From NCBI GenBank assembly GCA_032229975.1, contig JAVXVG010000018.1, positions 1 to 64,000 of the forward strand: DNA of 64,000 bases, written 5' to 3'. Positions 1 through 8,387 of the stretch are shown here, piece after piece. The stretch is from JAIVGV01 sp032229975 (lineage in GTDB: Bacteria > Acidobacteriota > Blastocatellia > Pyrinomonadales > Pyrinomonadaceae). The stretch's first letter is position 1, and every line of letters starts with the position of its first letter. The position numbers were made by a program, and so were the translations under genes. Under the pieces are notes generated by a model that worked only from the letters and a program-made list of their open reading frames with translations, had not been told where the DNA came from and made no database searches.

Positions 1-1018
1 TCGAAGGGTAGAACTGAAACTGCGCGAAGTTAGACACAGTGCCCGCATTGATGAGCAAAGGGACAACGCCCGCCCCGCTCGACGAGAGCAGCCCGACGCC
101 GCCACCCGCTTCGGTCAGCAATGAATCACCGAGGTTGCCCGCGTTGTCCGTCCACTTCGCGAGCCGGTTCTGCGAGCCTGTGCCAGCCGCCGCAGTCGAG
201 AGCGTGCCGCCGGGCATGGCCGTCGAGCGCAGGCCACTATTGCCCTGCGCCGACTTCAAGACTGTGCCGTCATCGAAGACGATGCCGCCGCGCGCGCGTA
301 ACGTGCCCGCCACATCGAGCGTCGCCTGCGGATCGCTCGTGCCAATGCCGACGCGACCGTCGTCAGTGATACGCACGCGTTCCACGTCCACGCCCGCGAA
401 GAAGTCGCCCGTGCTAAACGTGAGTCCGCCCCTCGTGCTCGACACCACACCGGCCCGGCCATCATGCGTCGCAACGGTGACGGCGCGATCCTTACCTTCA
501 CGCATGATCGTCATCGAACCCGCCGACTCGGATGCGTCGATCTTCAGCGACTGCCTGTTCGCCGCGAGAGACTTCGCCTGCGCGGGCCCGAGAACATTTT
601 CGCGCGCCGCTTCGAGCGTGACACGATCTGACGTGACCGACATCGCGGCGAGCCTCTGCGTCGCGCGGTTGTGCAAATCTTTCAACGTCACGACGCACAG
701 GTAAGAACCGTTGGACAGGCCCTGCTCAACGTCCGTCGTCATCCAGTCGATGACGCCGCCGGAGCGCGCGCCCGAATCGAAGACGAGCGCGCCCGCGTTG
801 GAGTAGATTTGCAGACGCACCTGCAAGACCTCGCCCGGTGCGGCAAAGCGCACGCCCGCATCGGACGCCGAAGCAGTCACCGCCGGGGCCTCCTGCGTCT
901 CAGCCGACTGCTGATCGTTTGTTTGGGCCTGCGCGTTTGCGGGCGTCTGCGCCGCGAGAGAGCCGCAGAGGATGACGATTGCGAGAAACGCGGAGAAGAT
1001 TTGACTTGATATGTTCAT
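1..1018 (-). CDS. Secreted tail-fibre-like protein, C-terminus outside window
   Basis: An uninterrupted minus-strand frame runs from ATG at 1018 off the left edge. AAAGGGG lies about 8 bases before the ATG. The first 30 or so residues form a signal peptide (hydrophobic core FLAIVILCGSLA, Ala-rich cleavage region). A beta-type segment follows (VRFAAPGEVLQVRLQIYSN). Around residues 190-215 comes the pattern GRVGIGTSDPQATLDVAGT, the turn-rich repeat that precedes trimeric tail-fibre-like domains in many secreted bacterial proteins. I infer a surface or secreted fibrous protein; the function is unknown. The C-terminal part, where a chaperone-type domain could sit, is not visible. Antisense frames here lack a signal peptide or motif and are shadows. 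Confidence 0.75.
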   Translation of the reverse strand, partial: MNISSQIFSAFLAIVILCGSLAAQTPANAQAQTNDQQSAETQEAPAVTASASDAGVRFAAPGEVLQVRLQIYSNAGALVFDSGARSGGVIDWMTTDVEQGLSNGSYLCVVTLKDLHNRATQRLAAMSVTSDRVTLEAARENVLGPAQAKSLAANRQSLKIDASESAGSMTIMREGKDRAVTVATHDGRAGVVSSTRGGLTFSTGDFFAGVDVERVRITDDGRVGIGTSDPQATLDVAGTLRARGGIVFDDGTVLKSAQGNSGLRSTAMPGGTLSTAAAGTGSQNRLAKWTDNAGNLGDSLLTEAGGGVGLLSSSGAGVVPLLINAGTVSNFAQFQFYPS

Positions 1019-1181
1019 CTCGATACCCCTTTACCTTCCGTGCGCGACGACTGATGAAACTGCCACGCTCTCTATTGAGTTTATGAATGGAGCGCGACCC
1101 TCGCCGTGTTCGGTTCTGCGCCCTCACACAACCAACGCGCAGTCTCGCGGCAAAAAGGATCACCGGGAAACGGTGAGGTCG

Positions 1182-1253
1182 GAACGATGAATGACGAACG
1201 ATGAAGTGAAGACGAAGTTATTACTTATCGTTCAACGTTCCTGCTTCATCGTT
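1182..1253. repeat. Heptamer inverted repeat, AACGATG family
   Basis: The left arm reads as in-phase heptamers (GAACGAT, GAATGAC, GAACGAT, GAAGTGA) from 1182. The right arm (about 1222-1253) is the same text in reverse complement (GAAGCAG, GAACGTT, GAACGAT). Pairing is imperfect. It lies between the divergent genes starting at 1018 and 1345. The rest of the 1019-1344 spacer shows nothing I can name. Confidence 0.65.
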
Positions 1254-1344
1254 TTGCGCTGCTTGCTCAAACGGGCGCGTCGTGATTATTCTGCGCGAGT
1301 CTCGCGTCGTGATGTGGTATCTCTTTGGCGAGGAGTTTATCGGG

Positions 1345-1776
1345 ATGCAAAAGTTGGCGAACGATGCGCGTGTCTGCAAGCGTTGCGGCGAAGAGGCGTT
1401 CGGAGAAGCGGCGCGTTGCGCGCATTGTGGCGGGCGCGTTGCGAGCGCGCGCACCATGCGACTGCTCGGCTGGACGCAAGTCGGGCTCGGCTCGTTTCTC
1501 GTCCTCTTCATGGGGACGATCACTTACTACGTGGCGCGCATCATCTATCACACGGGCGAGCCGGGCACGGGCGCGCGCTTCACGGGCGGCCCTGAGATGG
1601 CCCTCTACATCTTCGGCCTCTTCGGGCTCGTACTGATCTTCGGCGTCGCTTGCATCGCAAGCGGCGCGTGGCAAGCGCACTACGCCAGACAGAATCGCAA
1701 GCTCATGTTCATCATCCTCGGTCTCGGCGTGTTGTTCATCGTCATCGGCACGGCTCTCAGATTCGTGGAGCACTAA
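1345..1776 (+). CDS. Zinc-ribbon, three-helix membrane protein
   Basis: The 143-residue protein starts with a four-cysteine zinc ribbon (C11-x2-C14, C25-x2-C28) followed by three hydrophobic segments (about 44-67, 84-107, 120-140). I chose ATG 1345 because AGGAG at 1331-1335 is well placed and the cysteine pairs follow at once; an in-frame upstream start at 1282 would add 21 unremarkable residues. The ribbon should be cytoplasmic. Such small acidobacterial-type proteins have no known activity. The downstream desulfurase-like gene follows after 69 bases on the same strand, so co-transcription is possible. Confidence 0.75.
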   Translation: MQKLANDARVCKRCGEEAFGEAARCAHCGGRVASARTMRLLGWTQVGLGSFLVLFMGTITYYVARIIYHTGEPGTGARFTGGPEMALYIFGLFGLVLIFGVACIASGAWQAHYARQNRKLMFIILGLGVLFIVIGTALRFVEH

Positions 1777-1845
1777 CACGCTACGGACGACGAGCGATCT
1801 CGACAACGCGCGCACGCGTCGCGCTTCGACCCGAAACACGATCCA

Positions 1846-3108
1846 ATGACACAGACTCAAACACAACCCGCCGCGCGCGTCGCCACGACCGAAGAGATCA
1901 GATCGCACTTCCCCGCGCTCGAACGCACGCACGCGGGCCACCCGATCGCCTACTTCGATGGCCCCGGCGGCACGCAGGCTCCGCGCGCCGTCGGCGAAGC
2001 GGTGGTCGATTATCTTTACAATCACAACGCGAACACGCACTGGGAATATCCGACGAGCGCGGAGACCGACGCTGCGCTCGAAGATGCGCGACGCGCCTTC
2101 GCGGACTTCTTCAACGCCGCGCCCACTGAAATAGTCTTCGGCGCGAACATGACGACGCTCACGCTCCATCTCTCGCGCGCGCTCGGTCGCACCTTCAACG
2201 CGGGCGACGAGATCGTCGTCACCGAACTCGATCATCACGCCAACGTCGATCCGTGGAAGGAGCTTGCGCGCGATCTTTCACTGAACGTCCGCATCGTGCG
2301 CTTGATCCCTGAGACGGGCCAGCTCGACTGGGAAGAGTTTCAGAGACTCGTTAATGAGCGCACACGACTCGTCGCCTTCGGCGCGGCGTCGAATGCGCTC
2401 GGCACGATCAACGACGTAAGTAGAGGTATCAAACTCGCGCGCGACGCGGGCGCGCTCACTTTCATCGACGCCGTCCACTACGTCCCGCACGCGCTCACAG
2501 ACATGCGCGAGTGGGATTGTGATTTCCTCGCCTGCTCCGCTTACAAGTTCAATGGGCCACACGTTGGCATTCTCTACGCGCGACGCGCGCTGCTCGACGA
2601 GTTGCAATTCCACAGGCTGCAGCCCGCGCCCGACTATGCGCCGGAGAACGCCGAGTCCGGCACGCTCAATCACGAGGGAATAGTCGGCGCGGCGGCGGCG
2701 GTTGATTTCCTCGCTTCGCTCTCGCGCGGTGGCGATGATGCCGCAACGCGCCGCGAACGTCTCGCGCGCTCCTTCGCAGAGCTGCACGCGCGCTCGTCGC
2801 TTCTCGTTGAAACTTTGTGGGATGGCCTCTCAAGCATTGAAGGCGTGCGACTCTACGGGCCCCCGCCCGTAGAGCCGCGCACGCCGACGGTCGCTTTTAC
2901 TGTCGAAGGCGTGCCTTCGGACGAAGTCGCGCGTAGGCTCGCGCGACGCGGCGTCTTCGTCTCGCACGGCGACTTCTACGCGCAGACGGTCGTCGAGCGT
3001 CTCGGTCTCTCGCAGGACGGACTTGTTCGCGCGGGCTGCGCCGTCTATACGAACGAAGAGGAGATCGCGCGACTCGTCGAAGGCGTCCGCACGATCCGCG
3101 ATGGCTGA
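1846..3108 (+). CDS. Cysteine desulfurase-like PLP enzyme (class V aminotransferase)
   Basis: This 420-residue protein has the class V aminotransferase fold of the cysteine desulfurase-like subfamily. It shows the N-terminal YFDGPGGTQAP loop, the ELDHHANVDPW segment, the FIDAVHYVPH aspartate region that contacts the PLP ring, and ACSAYKFNGPHVG with the Schiff-base lysine at about K234. Family members resemble NifS/SufS, but I see no clear catalytic-cysteine loop, and there are no iron-sulfur assembly genes nearby. The substrate therefore remains open. The gene is followed by a strong hairpin terminator facing the convergent esterase gene. A perfect 10-bp inverted repeat with a 4-base loop lies inside it at 2851-2874. 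Confidence 0.85.
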   Translation: MTQTQTQPAARVATTEEIRSHFPALERTHAGHPIAYFDGPGGTQAPRAVGEAVVDYLYNHNANTHWEYPTSAETDAALEDARRAFADFFNAAPTEIVFGANMTTLTLHLSRALGRTFNAGDEIVVTELDHHANVDPWKELARDLSLNVRIVRLIPETGQLDWEEFQRLVNERTRLVAFGAASNALGTINDVSRGIKLARDAGALTFIDAVHYVPHALTDMREWDCDFLACSAYKFNGPHVGILYARRALLDELQFHRLQPAPDYAPENAESGTLNHEGIVGAAAAVDFLASLSRGGDDAATRRERLARSFAELHARSSLLVETLWDGLSSIEGVRLYGPPPVEPRTPTVAFTVEGVPSDEVARRLARRGVFVSHGDFYAQTVVERLGLSQDGLVRAGCAVYTNEEEIARLVEGVRTIRDG

Positions 3109-3149
3109 TCGGATCGCAAGCTGCTTGACGCGGCGACGATCAAAAACTG

Positions 3150-3195
3150 AAGCTCGCGCTTCGCAACGTATGCGAAGCGCGAGCTTTCATTTTTA
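3150..3195. terminator. Bidirectional terminator between desulfurase and esterase genes
   Basis: A perfect 16-bp stem (3150-3165 with 3171-3186, loop ACGTA) is followed by a T-rich run on the plus strand and preceded by an A-run (CAAAAA), so it can stop transcription from both convergent genes. Confidence 0.85.
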
Positions 3196-3216
3196 CTCGT
3201 TGTAAATTTTCGCGCT

Positions 3217-4302
3217 CTAGTGACCGAGGGCCGACCAGACGAACGTGAGCGCGGGCTGGCTGCGCGAGACGAGGAACGACCAGCCGTGATCGCCGGGGAC
3301 GAGCGCGAACTCATGCTTGATTCCCGCTTCGTCGAGCGTGGCGTCGAGTTTCTGGTTGCCGCCTTGAAAGCCGTAGCGGTCGTGGTCGCCCACGTCGAAG
3401 TAGATTTTGAGTCGCTTGATCTGCGCGACGTTCGCGCGCGCGAGTTGGAGCGGGTTATTCATCTGGAAGTAACTCATGTCGGGCGGCGTGCCGAAGAGTT
3501 TGGTGGCGAGCAGGTAACGATAGCCCGCGCGTCTATCGGTCGCGTCCGTGGGCTGCGCTGGCAGCTCGTCGAAGAGCGCCGCGCTGTGCGCGGCCACTGC
3601 CGCGAACAACTCCGGATGTTTGAAGGCGATCAAGAGCGCGCCGTAGCCGCCCATCGAGAGTCCTTCGATAACGCGCTCCGTCGCCTTCGCCGTCGTGCGA
3701 TAGTGCGTATCGACGAACGGCAAGAAATCTTTCACGACCGCATCCTCATAGCGCGCGCCATCCTTCGCGTTCAGATAAAAACTGTTCGCGCCGTAAGGCA
3801 TCGCGACAATGAACTCACCGATCTTACCCGTCGCCCTCAATTCTTCGAGTCGCGACTGCAGTCCTTCGTTCTCCCAACTGCGCTCGTCGTTGTTGAGCCC
3901 GTGCAGGAAGATGACGAGTGGGTATCGCTGCTTCTGCTTCGCATCGTAAGATGCAGGCAGAGAGATCGCGCAGCGCACCTTCTGACCGAGCGACGCTGAT
4001 TCAAACTCCGTGTACTCGATGCGGCCCTTCGGCGCGGAGGTCTGCGTCGTAGCCGGTTGCGACTGTGGCGGCTGCTGCGACGACTGTTGCGACGACTGTT
4101 GCGACGAAGCAGCTTGACCATGAGTCGCATTGTCGTTGCCGTGCGTGAGCACGCGCGCGGAGGCACACGCGGCGAGCGCAAAAACCATTGAGAGTGTGAG
4201 CGCGACGAGCGATGCGCGAAGGCCCACGCGTGTTTGCGCGTGAGCCTCTGCGTGAATGTTTCGCGCGAACAAGTCGGCGAGACTGCGTGTGCGATCTTTC
4301 AA
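3217..4302 (-). CDS. Esterase lipoprotein (alpha/beta hydrolase, esterase D type)
   Basis: The 361-residue protein starts at TTG 4302 with AAAGGA about 7 bases upstream. A hydrophobic segment ends in a lipobox-like L43-A-A-C46, so it is probably membrane-anchored on the periplasmic side. A Gln/Ser/Pro-rich linker (about 60-92) leads to an esterase D/feruloyl esterase-type hydrolase: LVIFLHGLN oxyanion region, nucleophile elbow GLSMGGY (S216), a late DVGDHD aspartate and the C-terminal PGDHGW histidine. Family members cleave carboxylic esters or thioesters; the substrate here is unknown. It lies 33 bases downstream of the AhpD-like gene and is likely in the same operon. Confidence 0.85.
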   Translation of the reverse strand: MKDRTRSLADLFARNIHAEAHAQTRVGLRASLVALTLSMVFALAACASARVLTHGNDNATHGQAASSQQSSQQSSQQPPQSQPATTQTSAPKGRIEYTEFESASLGQKVRCAISLPASYDAKQKQRYPLVIFLHGLNNDERSWENEGLQSRLEELRATGKIGEFIVAMPYGANSFYLNAKDGARYEDAVVKDFLPFVDTHYRTTAKATERVIEGLSMGGYGALLIAFKHPELFAAVAAHSAALFDELPAQPTDATDRRAGYRYLLATKLFGTPPDMSYFQMNNPLQLARANVAQIKRLKIYFDVGDHDRYGFQGGNQKLDATLDEAGIKHEFALVPGDHGWSFLVSRSQPALTFVWSALGH

Positions 4303-4335
4303 GTTCAGTTGATCCTTTCTCTTCGCCCTCGCGCG

Positions 4336-4848
4336 TTACTCCGCCGGTCGCGAGGGATGCGTCGGAAAGTGGTTGAGACCGAGGCGCGCGGCTGATCGGT
4401 CGCTCAAGTCGATCATCGAGGCGGCGTTGATGGCGGCGGCGATGCAGATCGTCTCGCTGATCTCTTCCTTTGTCGCGCCGAGCGCGAGGGCCTTCTTCAT
4501 GTGACCGTCGAGACAGCCCTCGCAGTTGGCGACGAGCGATGCTGCGATAGAGATCAACTCCTGCACCTTCGGATCAAGCACGCGACGCTCCGGTGTGTAG
4601 TACAACTCCTTGTAGTACGCGCCGTAAACTTTCTTCATACGCGGCTCAAGCATCGAGTACGAAGACGGTGCGGCTTCGCCCGCGACCGGAATCACCACGC
4701 CCGATTGATCGTCCACGACCGAAGGGGCCCTCGCCATCGTCGCCTCATCTCTCGCCTTCATGGCATCGCTTCGCGCGCCGTTGCTGCCCGATGCGCCGCT
4801 CGTGGCCTCCGACGCAACCTCGCTCACCTCGCGTGTCTTCTCGTCCAT
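4336..4848 (-). CDS. Carboxymuconolactone decarboxylase / AhpD-like protein
   Basis: The 170-residue protein has a disordered N-terminal half and a C-terminal CMD domain with the AhpD redox signature C109-E-G-C112-L-D-G-H116, followed by helices matching ALALGATKEEISE. Proteins of this kind act as alkylhydroperoxidase-like thiol reductants or decarboxylases. The CxxC plus histidine favours the redox type. The start at 4848 is supported by GGGAG 7 bases upstream; an earlier in-frame start at 4893 lies inside the adjacent hairpin and is unlikely. It is probably transcribed with the downstream esterase. Confidence 0.85.
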   Translation of the reverse strand: MDEKTREVSEVASEATSGASGSNGARSDAMKARDEATMARAPSVVDDQSGVVIPVAGEAAPSSYSMLEPRMKKVYGAYYKELYYTPERRVLDPKVQELISIAASLVANCEGCLDGHMKKALALGATKEEISETICIAAAINAASMIDLSDRSAARLGLNHFPTHPSRPAE

Positions 4849-4880
4849 CGAATTTCTCCCGCGCCTCGAATGGAAGGTTA

Positions 4881-4945
4881 GTTTAGAGTTCAAACTTTAG
4901 TTTGTTCGATCAAAAGAGGAACAATCTAAAGATTGAACTCTGAAC
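4881..4945. repeat. Heptamer inverted repeat, GTTCAAA type
   Basis: Arms of about 26 bases (4881-4906 and 4920-4945, 13-base loop) pair with about three mismatches. The left arm divides into heptamers GTTTAGA, GTTCAAA, CTTTAGT. It lies between two co-directional minus-strand genes, 18 bases from the stop of the upstream one, and could also act as a terminator. Confidence 0.7.
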
Positions 4946-4962
4946 GCTTCTCATCGTCGTTC

Positions 4963-5607
4963 CTATTTCAGCTTCAACTTCTCCGTATGCGTCCGGTCGC
5001 CGTAGTGGAACTTGATCTCCACGTTCTTACCGTGATCATTAACCGACATCTCCAAATGATCCGCGACCGCTCCGCCCTTGTCGAACTTGATCGTCTTCTG
5101 CGTGATGATCACAGCGTCCTTCGGCGTCTCGACAAACACGTCGCCTGCCTTGAGGAAACTTCCTCCGGCCTCTGCGGGCTTGAAGGATTCGAGCGCGAGC
5201 GTCATGCCGGTGTTCGTCTTCGGGTTGCGCGGCGTGATGATGAAGGCGTAATCGCCGGGCGCGAGTTTTTTGCCGTCGTAGGTGGCGGGCACGTTCAGAC
5301 GCAGGTGTGCGATGGGCCACGCGCGCGAAGAGTAGTAGCCCTTGTTGCGCGGATCGACGCCGGTCTCGATGTAGCCAAAGGTGGCCTCGCCCCACGGCAG
5401 GTTCAGGTAGCGCACCTCGACGGCGTTCTTCGTCTTGCCAGAGTCCGCCGAGGCTGTCTGAATGGTCGTTAACTTGCGCTTATCGACGCTGCCCGAACCC
5501 ATCTGGCCCATGTTGCCCTGCGCCGAAGCGACCGATGCGCACGCGGCGACGAGCGCGACGAAGAAGAATGTTGAGAGAGCCCGCGCTCCGAGTTTGTCCT
5601 TGAACAT
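4963..5607 (-). CDS. Secreted beta-rich protein, DUF2911-like
   Basis: The 214-residue protein starts at ATG 5607 with GAGGAG 9 bases upstream. It has a clear signal peptide (FFFVALVAACASVASAQG). The mature part is rich in beta-type segments; TYDGKKLAPGDYAFIITPRN resembles the P-x-G-x-Y core of DUF2911 proteins, a periplasmic beta-sandwich family of unknown function. The match is by eye and incomplete. No catalytic motif is visible. The gene stands alone between a heptamer hairpin and the MFS-hydrolase gene. Confidence 0.65.
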   Translation of the reverse strand: MFKDKLGARALSTFFFVALVAACASVASAQGNMGQMGSGSVDKRKLTTIQTASADSGKTKNAVEVRYLNLPWGEATFGYIETGVDPRNKGYYSSRAWPIAHLRLNVPATYDGKKLAPGDYAFIITPRNPKTNTGMTLALESFKPAEAGGSFLKAGDVFVETPKDAVIITQKTIKFDKGGAVADHLEMSVNDHGKNVEIKFHYGDRTHTEKLKLK

Positions 5608-5751
5608 GATTGATGTCTCCTCTGAAAAGTTTAACTCGAAAATATAACCCGACGCTTTAACCACGACCCTCGCTCGTCGACGACGTGCCCTCTGATACGC
5701 GCGCGCACGCGCCACTGTTTCAACGTGCGATCATTCAAACGCGCGACTGTT

Positions 5752-8064
5752 TCAACGCTCTGCGTTCGGCGCAACTTCGACCGTCTGCAAAAACTGCGCG
5801 AGCGCGTTCATGTACTCGTCCGGCGCGACATCGAATGCGCGCCCGTGCGTCGCATTCGCGACGATGAGTTTGCGCTTGAGCGGATTCTGTGCGGCATCGT
5901 AGAGCGGCTCAAGCACAGTCGCGTTCGGCATTCTTCTGTCGTTGCCCGATCCGATGAAGAAGATCGGTTGACGGATTTTCTTCACCGCCGCGAGCGCGTC
6001 GAAGTCCGCGACGCGAAATCCCATGCGCCACGCCGTGAAATTTATCAGCAGCGACGCAAAGGGGAAAGCGGGGATCGGCGTGAGATTCTTGATGTGATGA
6101 CGCGCCGTGTCCGCGAACGATAGGAAACTCGATTCGGAGACGACGCCTGCGAGCCTCGGATCATCTTGCGACTCGGCGGCGGCTAACAGCGTCGCCGCCG
6201 CACCCATCGAGACGCCGAAGAGCACGATCTTATTTTGCGGCTCGCGCGCTTCCGTGAACTTCAGGGCCGCCTCCACATCGCGCCGCTCGAAGTAGCCGAT
6301 GGACGAGAACTCGCCCGTGCTCTTACCGTGCCGACGGAGATCATAGAGCAGCACGCCGTAGCCCTCGCGCCACAGGCGCACGCCCCTGTCCAGGGTTTCG
6401 TAGCGAGAGCGAAAGAGCCCGTGCGTCATCACAACCGTTAGTTGATGCGTTCGCGCGGGCAGATACCAGCCCGAAAGTTTCATTCCATCCGACGAAGTGA
6501 ACGACACGTCCTCGAACTGCGCACCCTGCGCTGCGGGCGTGTCTGTCCGTCTGATCTCGTCAGGTCGTGTCCGCGCCTTCGTGATCGCAAAACTCAACAG
6601 CCATGGCAGCACGAGGAAGACCATGAGCAGCAGGGCCAGCAGTGCGCCCGCGAGCTTTCGCACGATGCGACGCCCGCGCGTTCCCTCGCGAGTTACGAGG
6701 ACGTGCTGCGCGACAGCTTCGCCTCGTGCGATGCGCGCGCGATCATCTTCTTGTTCATCATGTGCGCTCCGCACGTCGCGTCGTTCCTCAAGTCCATCGC
6801 GTTGTTCTTCATCGCGCGCGCGATCATCTTGTCGCACGTCGCGCGCTGCTGTGTGCGGGTCTTCTATCTTTCGCAGGCTGAGCCACGCGCAGAGCGTGAG
6901 CGCGGAGCTGAGGAGGCCCACGCCGAAGAGTCCCCAACCCTGATAGGCGCGCGCGCCCGCGACGACCGCCACGGCGATACCGAGTTGCGACGAGGCATTG
7001 CGCAGCGCGACGTATGCCGCGCGCTCGACGGGCGCGACGAGTTCCGTAATCAGAGCTTGCAGAGGCGCGATGCGAAGCGCGGCGAGAAAAGCCGTCGCAC
7101 CGATCACTGCGAAGAGCAGCGCGCCGCGATTGAACGTCGCGACGAGCAGCACGAAGAGGGCCATCCACAAACTCGCCCACACAGCCACGCGCCGCTTGCC
7201 TAACTTGTCTGCGAGCGCGCCGCCGAGGGCGCCGCCCAAGACCGCGCCCGCGCCTGCCACCGCATAGACGAAGGCCACCTCGCCCGCCTTCGCCTGAAAC
7301 GCATCCGAGAGCCACGTCGCAAGGTAGGTCGTCAAACATACGAGACCACCGGAGATGAAGAACGCACTCGCGACCCCGCGCCGCGTCGAGCGCGTCCGCA
7401 TGATGAGTCGCCACAGCGATGCGCGTCCGGCGTCGCTCTCACTCGCAACGTCGATCTCATCCTTCGTCTCGCGCGAGCGTGTGAGGGGGAACTGTCTGAC
7501 AAGGAGGCCCGCGACCGCGACGAGCAAGGCGGTCGCGGCGAAGACCGTGCGCCAGCCCGCGCGCCCTGCGAGCCACGTCCCCAACGGCACGCCAATAACA
7601 GGCGCGAGGAAATAACTCACAGCCACGCCGCTCATCTGTCGCCCGCGTCGCGCGTAAGTAGAAGCATCGGCGAGCGCGGCGATCACGAGCGCGGAGACGA
7701 GTCCGCCCGCGAGTCCCGCCGCCGCGCGGGCCACCCAGAAGATCGAGACATCCGGCGCGAGCGCGGCAATCGCGTTCGCCGCGACGAAGACGATGGCCGC
7801 GACGGGCAACCAAGAGGCCGGTCGCACGCTTCGCCTGCGCCTTCCGAGCAGCAACGCGACGCAGGCCGCAGCGATGGCATAGACTGTCACACTGGCCGCC
7901 ACGCGCGCAGGCAAAGCGCCGAGCCCTCTGGCAACCTGCGGCGCGATTGCCGCGACCACCTGCGAATCGACCAGCGCAGCAAACATCAGCAGCGACGCAG
8001 ACAGCGCGGCCAGTCGCACCGATCCTTGCGTGTACTCGTCGCTTCGTGTGGCAGAGGTTGTCAT
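5752..8064 (-). CDS. MFS transporter fused to alpha/beta hydrolase
   Basis: One 770-residue open frame joins two proteins. Residues about 15-395 form a 12-helix major facilitator transporter with a drug-efflux-like pattern (GLAGGLVSALVIAALAD, then RRGRQMSG). Residues about 400-455 are a highly charged linker rich in Arg, Asp and Glu. Residues about 475-495 are one more membrane helix, followed by a hydrolase domain: VVMTHGLFRSRYE, YDLRRHGKSTG, nucleophile elbow GVSMGA, and the late NATHGRAF histidine. The hydrolase resembles BEM46-type serine hydrolases. No stop separates the halves. There is no convincing ribosome site before 8064, so the exact start is uncertain. Two genes fused by a sequence error in the linker cannot be excluded. 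Confidence 0.75.
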   Translation of the reverse strand: MTTSATRSDEYTQGSVRLAALSASLLMFAALVDSQVVAAIAPQVARGLGALPARVAASVTVYAIAAACVALLLGRRRRSVRPASWLPVAAIVFVAANAIAALAPDVSIFWVARAAAGLAGGLVSALVIAALADASTYARRGRQMSGVAVSYFLAPVIGVPLGTWLAGRAGWRTVFAATALLVAVAGLLVRQFPLTRSRETKDEIDVASESDAGRASLWRLIMRTRSTRRGVASAFFISGGLVCLTTYLATWLSDAFQAKAGEVAFVYAVAGAGAVLGGALGGALADKLGKRRVAVWASLWMALFVLLVATFNRGALLFAVIGATAFLAALRIAPLQALITELVAPVERAAYVALRNASSQLGIAVAVVAGARAYQGWGLFGVGLLSSALTLCAWLSLRKIEDPHTAARDVRQDDRARDEEQRDGLEERRDVRSAHDEQEDDRARIARGEAVAQHVLVTREGTRGRRIVRKLAGALLALLLMVFLVLPWLLSFAITKARTRPDEIRRTDTPAAQGAQFEDVSFTSSDGMKLSGWYLPARTHQLTVVMTHGLFRSRYETLDRGVRLWREGYGVLLYDLRRHGKSTGEFSSIGYFERRDVEAALKFTEAREPQNKIVLFGVSMGAAATLLAAAESQDDPRLAGVVSESSFLSFADTARHHIKNLTPIPAFPFASLLINFTAWRMGFRVADFDALAAVKKIRQPIFFIGSGNDRRMPNATVLEPLYDAAQNPLKRKLIVANATHGRAFDVAPDEYMNALAQFLQTVEVAPNAER

Positions 8065-8173
8065 TTAGAAATCGTGTGCGAAGGTGGAAACTTTAGAAGT
8101 CAGTCGCGCCGCATCTTCGCCCGCGCCGCGAGCCTTGTCAACGCAGGTGAGATTCATGACAGAGAAGAAGTAT

Positions 8174-8242
8174 GAAGTAGGAATGATGAACGGTGAATGA
8201 AAGACAAACTGTCTTCACTTCATCGTTCATCATTCCTACTTC
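8174..8242. repeat. Heptamer inverted repeat, AACGATG family
   Basis: Arms 8174-8206 and 8210-8242 pair at 29 of 33 positions around the 3-base loop AAC. Heptamers are GAAGTAG, GAATGAT, GAACGGT. The core around the loop is identical over about 20 bases to the one at 31234-31254. It lies between divergent genes. The rest of the 8065-8387 spacer holds a CTCTGTGGTGAA copy (8260-8271, also at 55177) and a TATACT box at 8350. Confidence 0.85.
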
Positions 8243-8387
8243 CTATTTTAATTCGTGCTCTCTGTGGTGAATCAGAGGTGAGCTTGATGATCACTCTCGA
8301 TTTTTCGTCGCTCCTCCGCAGCGCACCTCGCGCGAGATGGAAATGACGTTATACTCTCCGCGCTGTTGTCGTTCACACGCCGCGCTG

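Noticed and set aside
1267..2238. A 323-residue minus-strand frame opposite two genes at 1.3-2.2 kb
   Set aside because: It crosses a zinc-ribbon gene and the start of the desulfurase-like gene, both with better evidence.
2851..2874. Perfect 10-bp inverted repeat inside the desulfurase-like gene, as an inserted palindromic element
   Set aside because: The encoded G-P-P-P-V-E-P fits the usual protein sequence there, so chance or codon constraint is enough.
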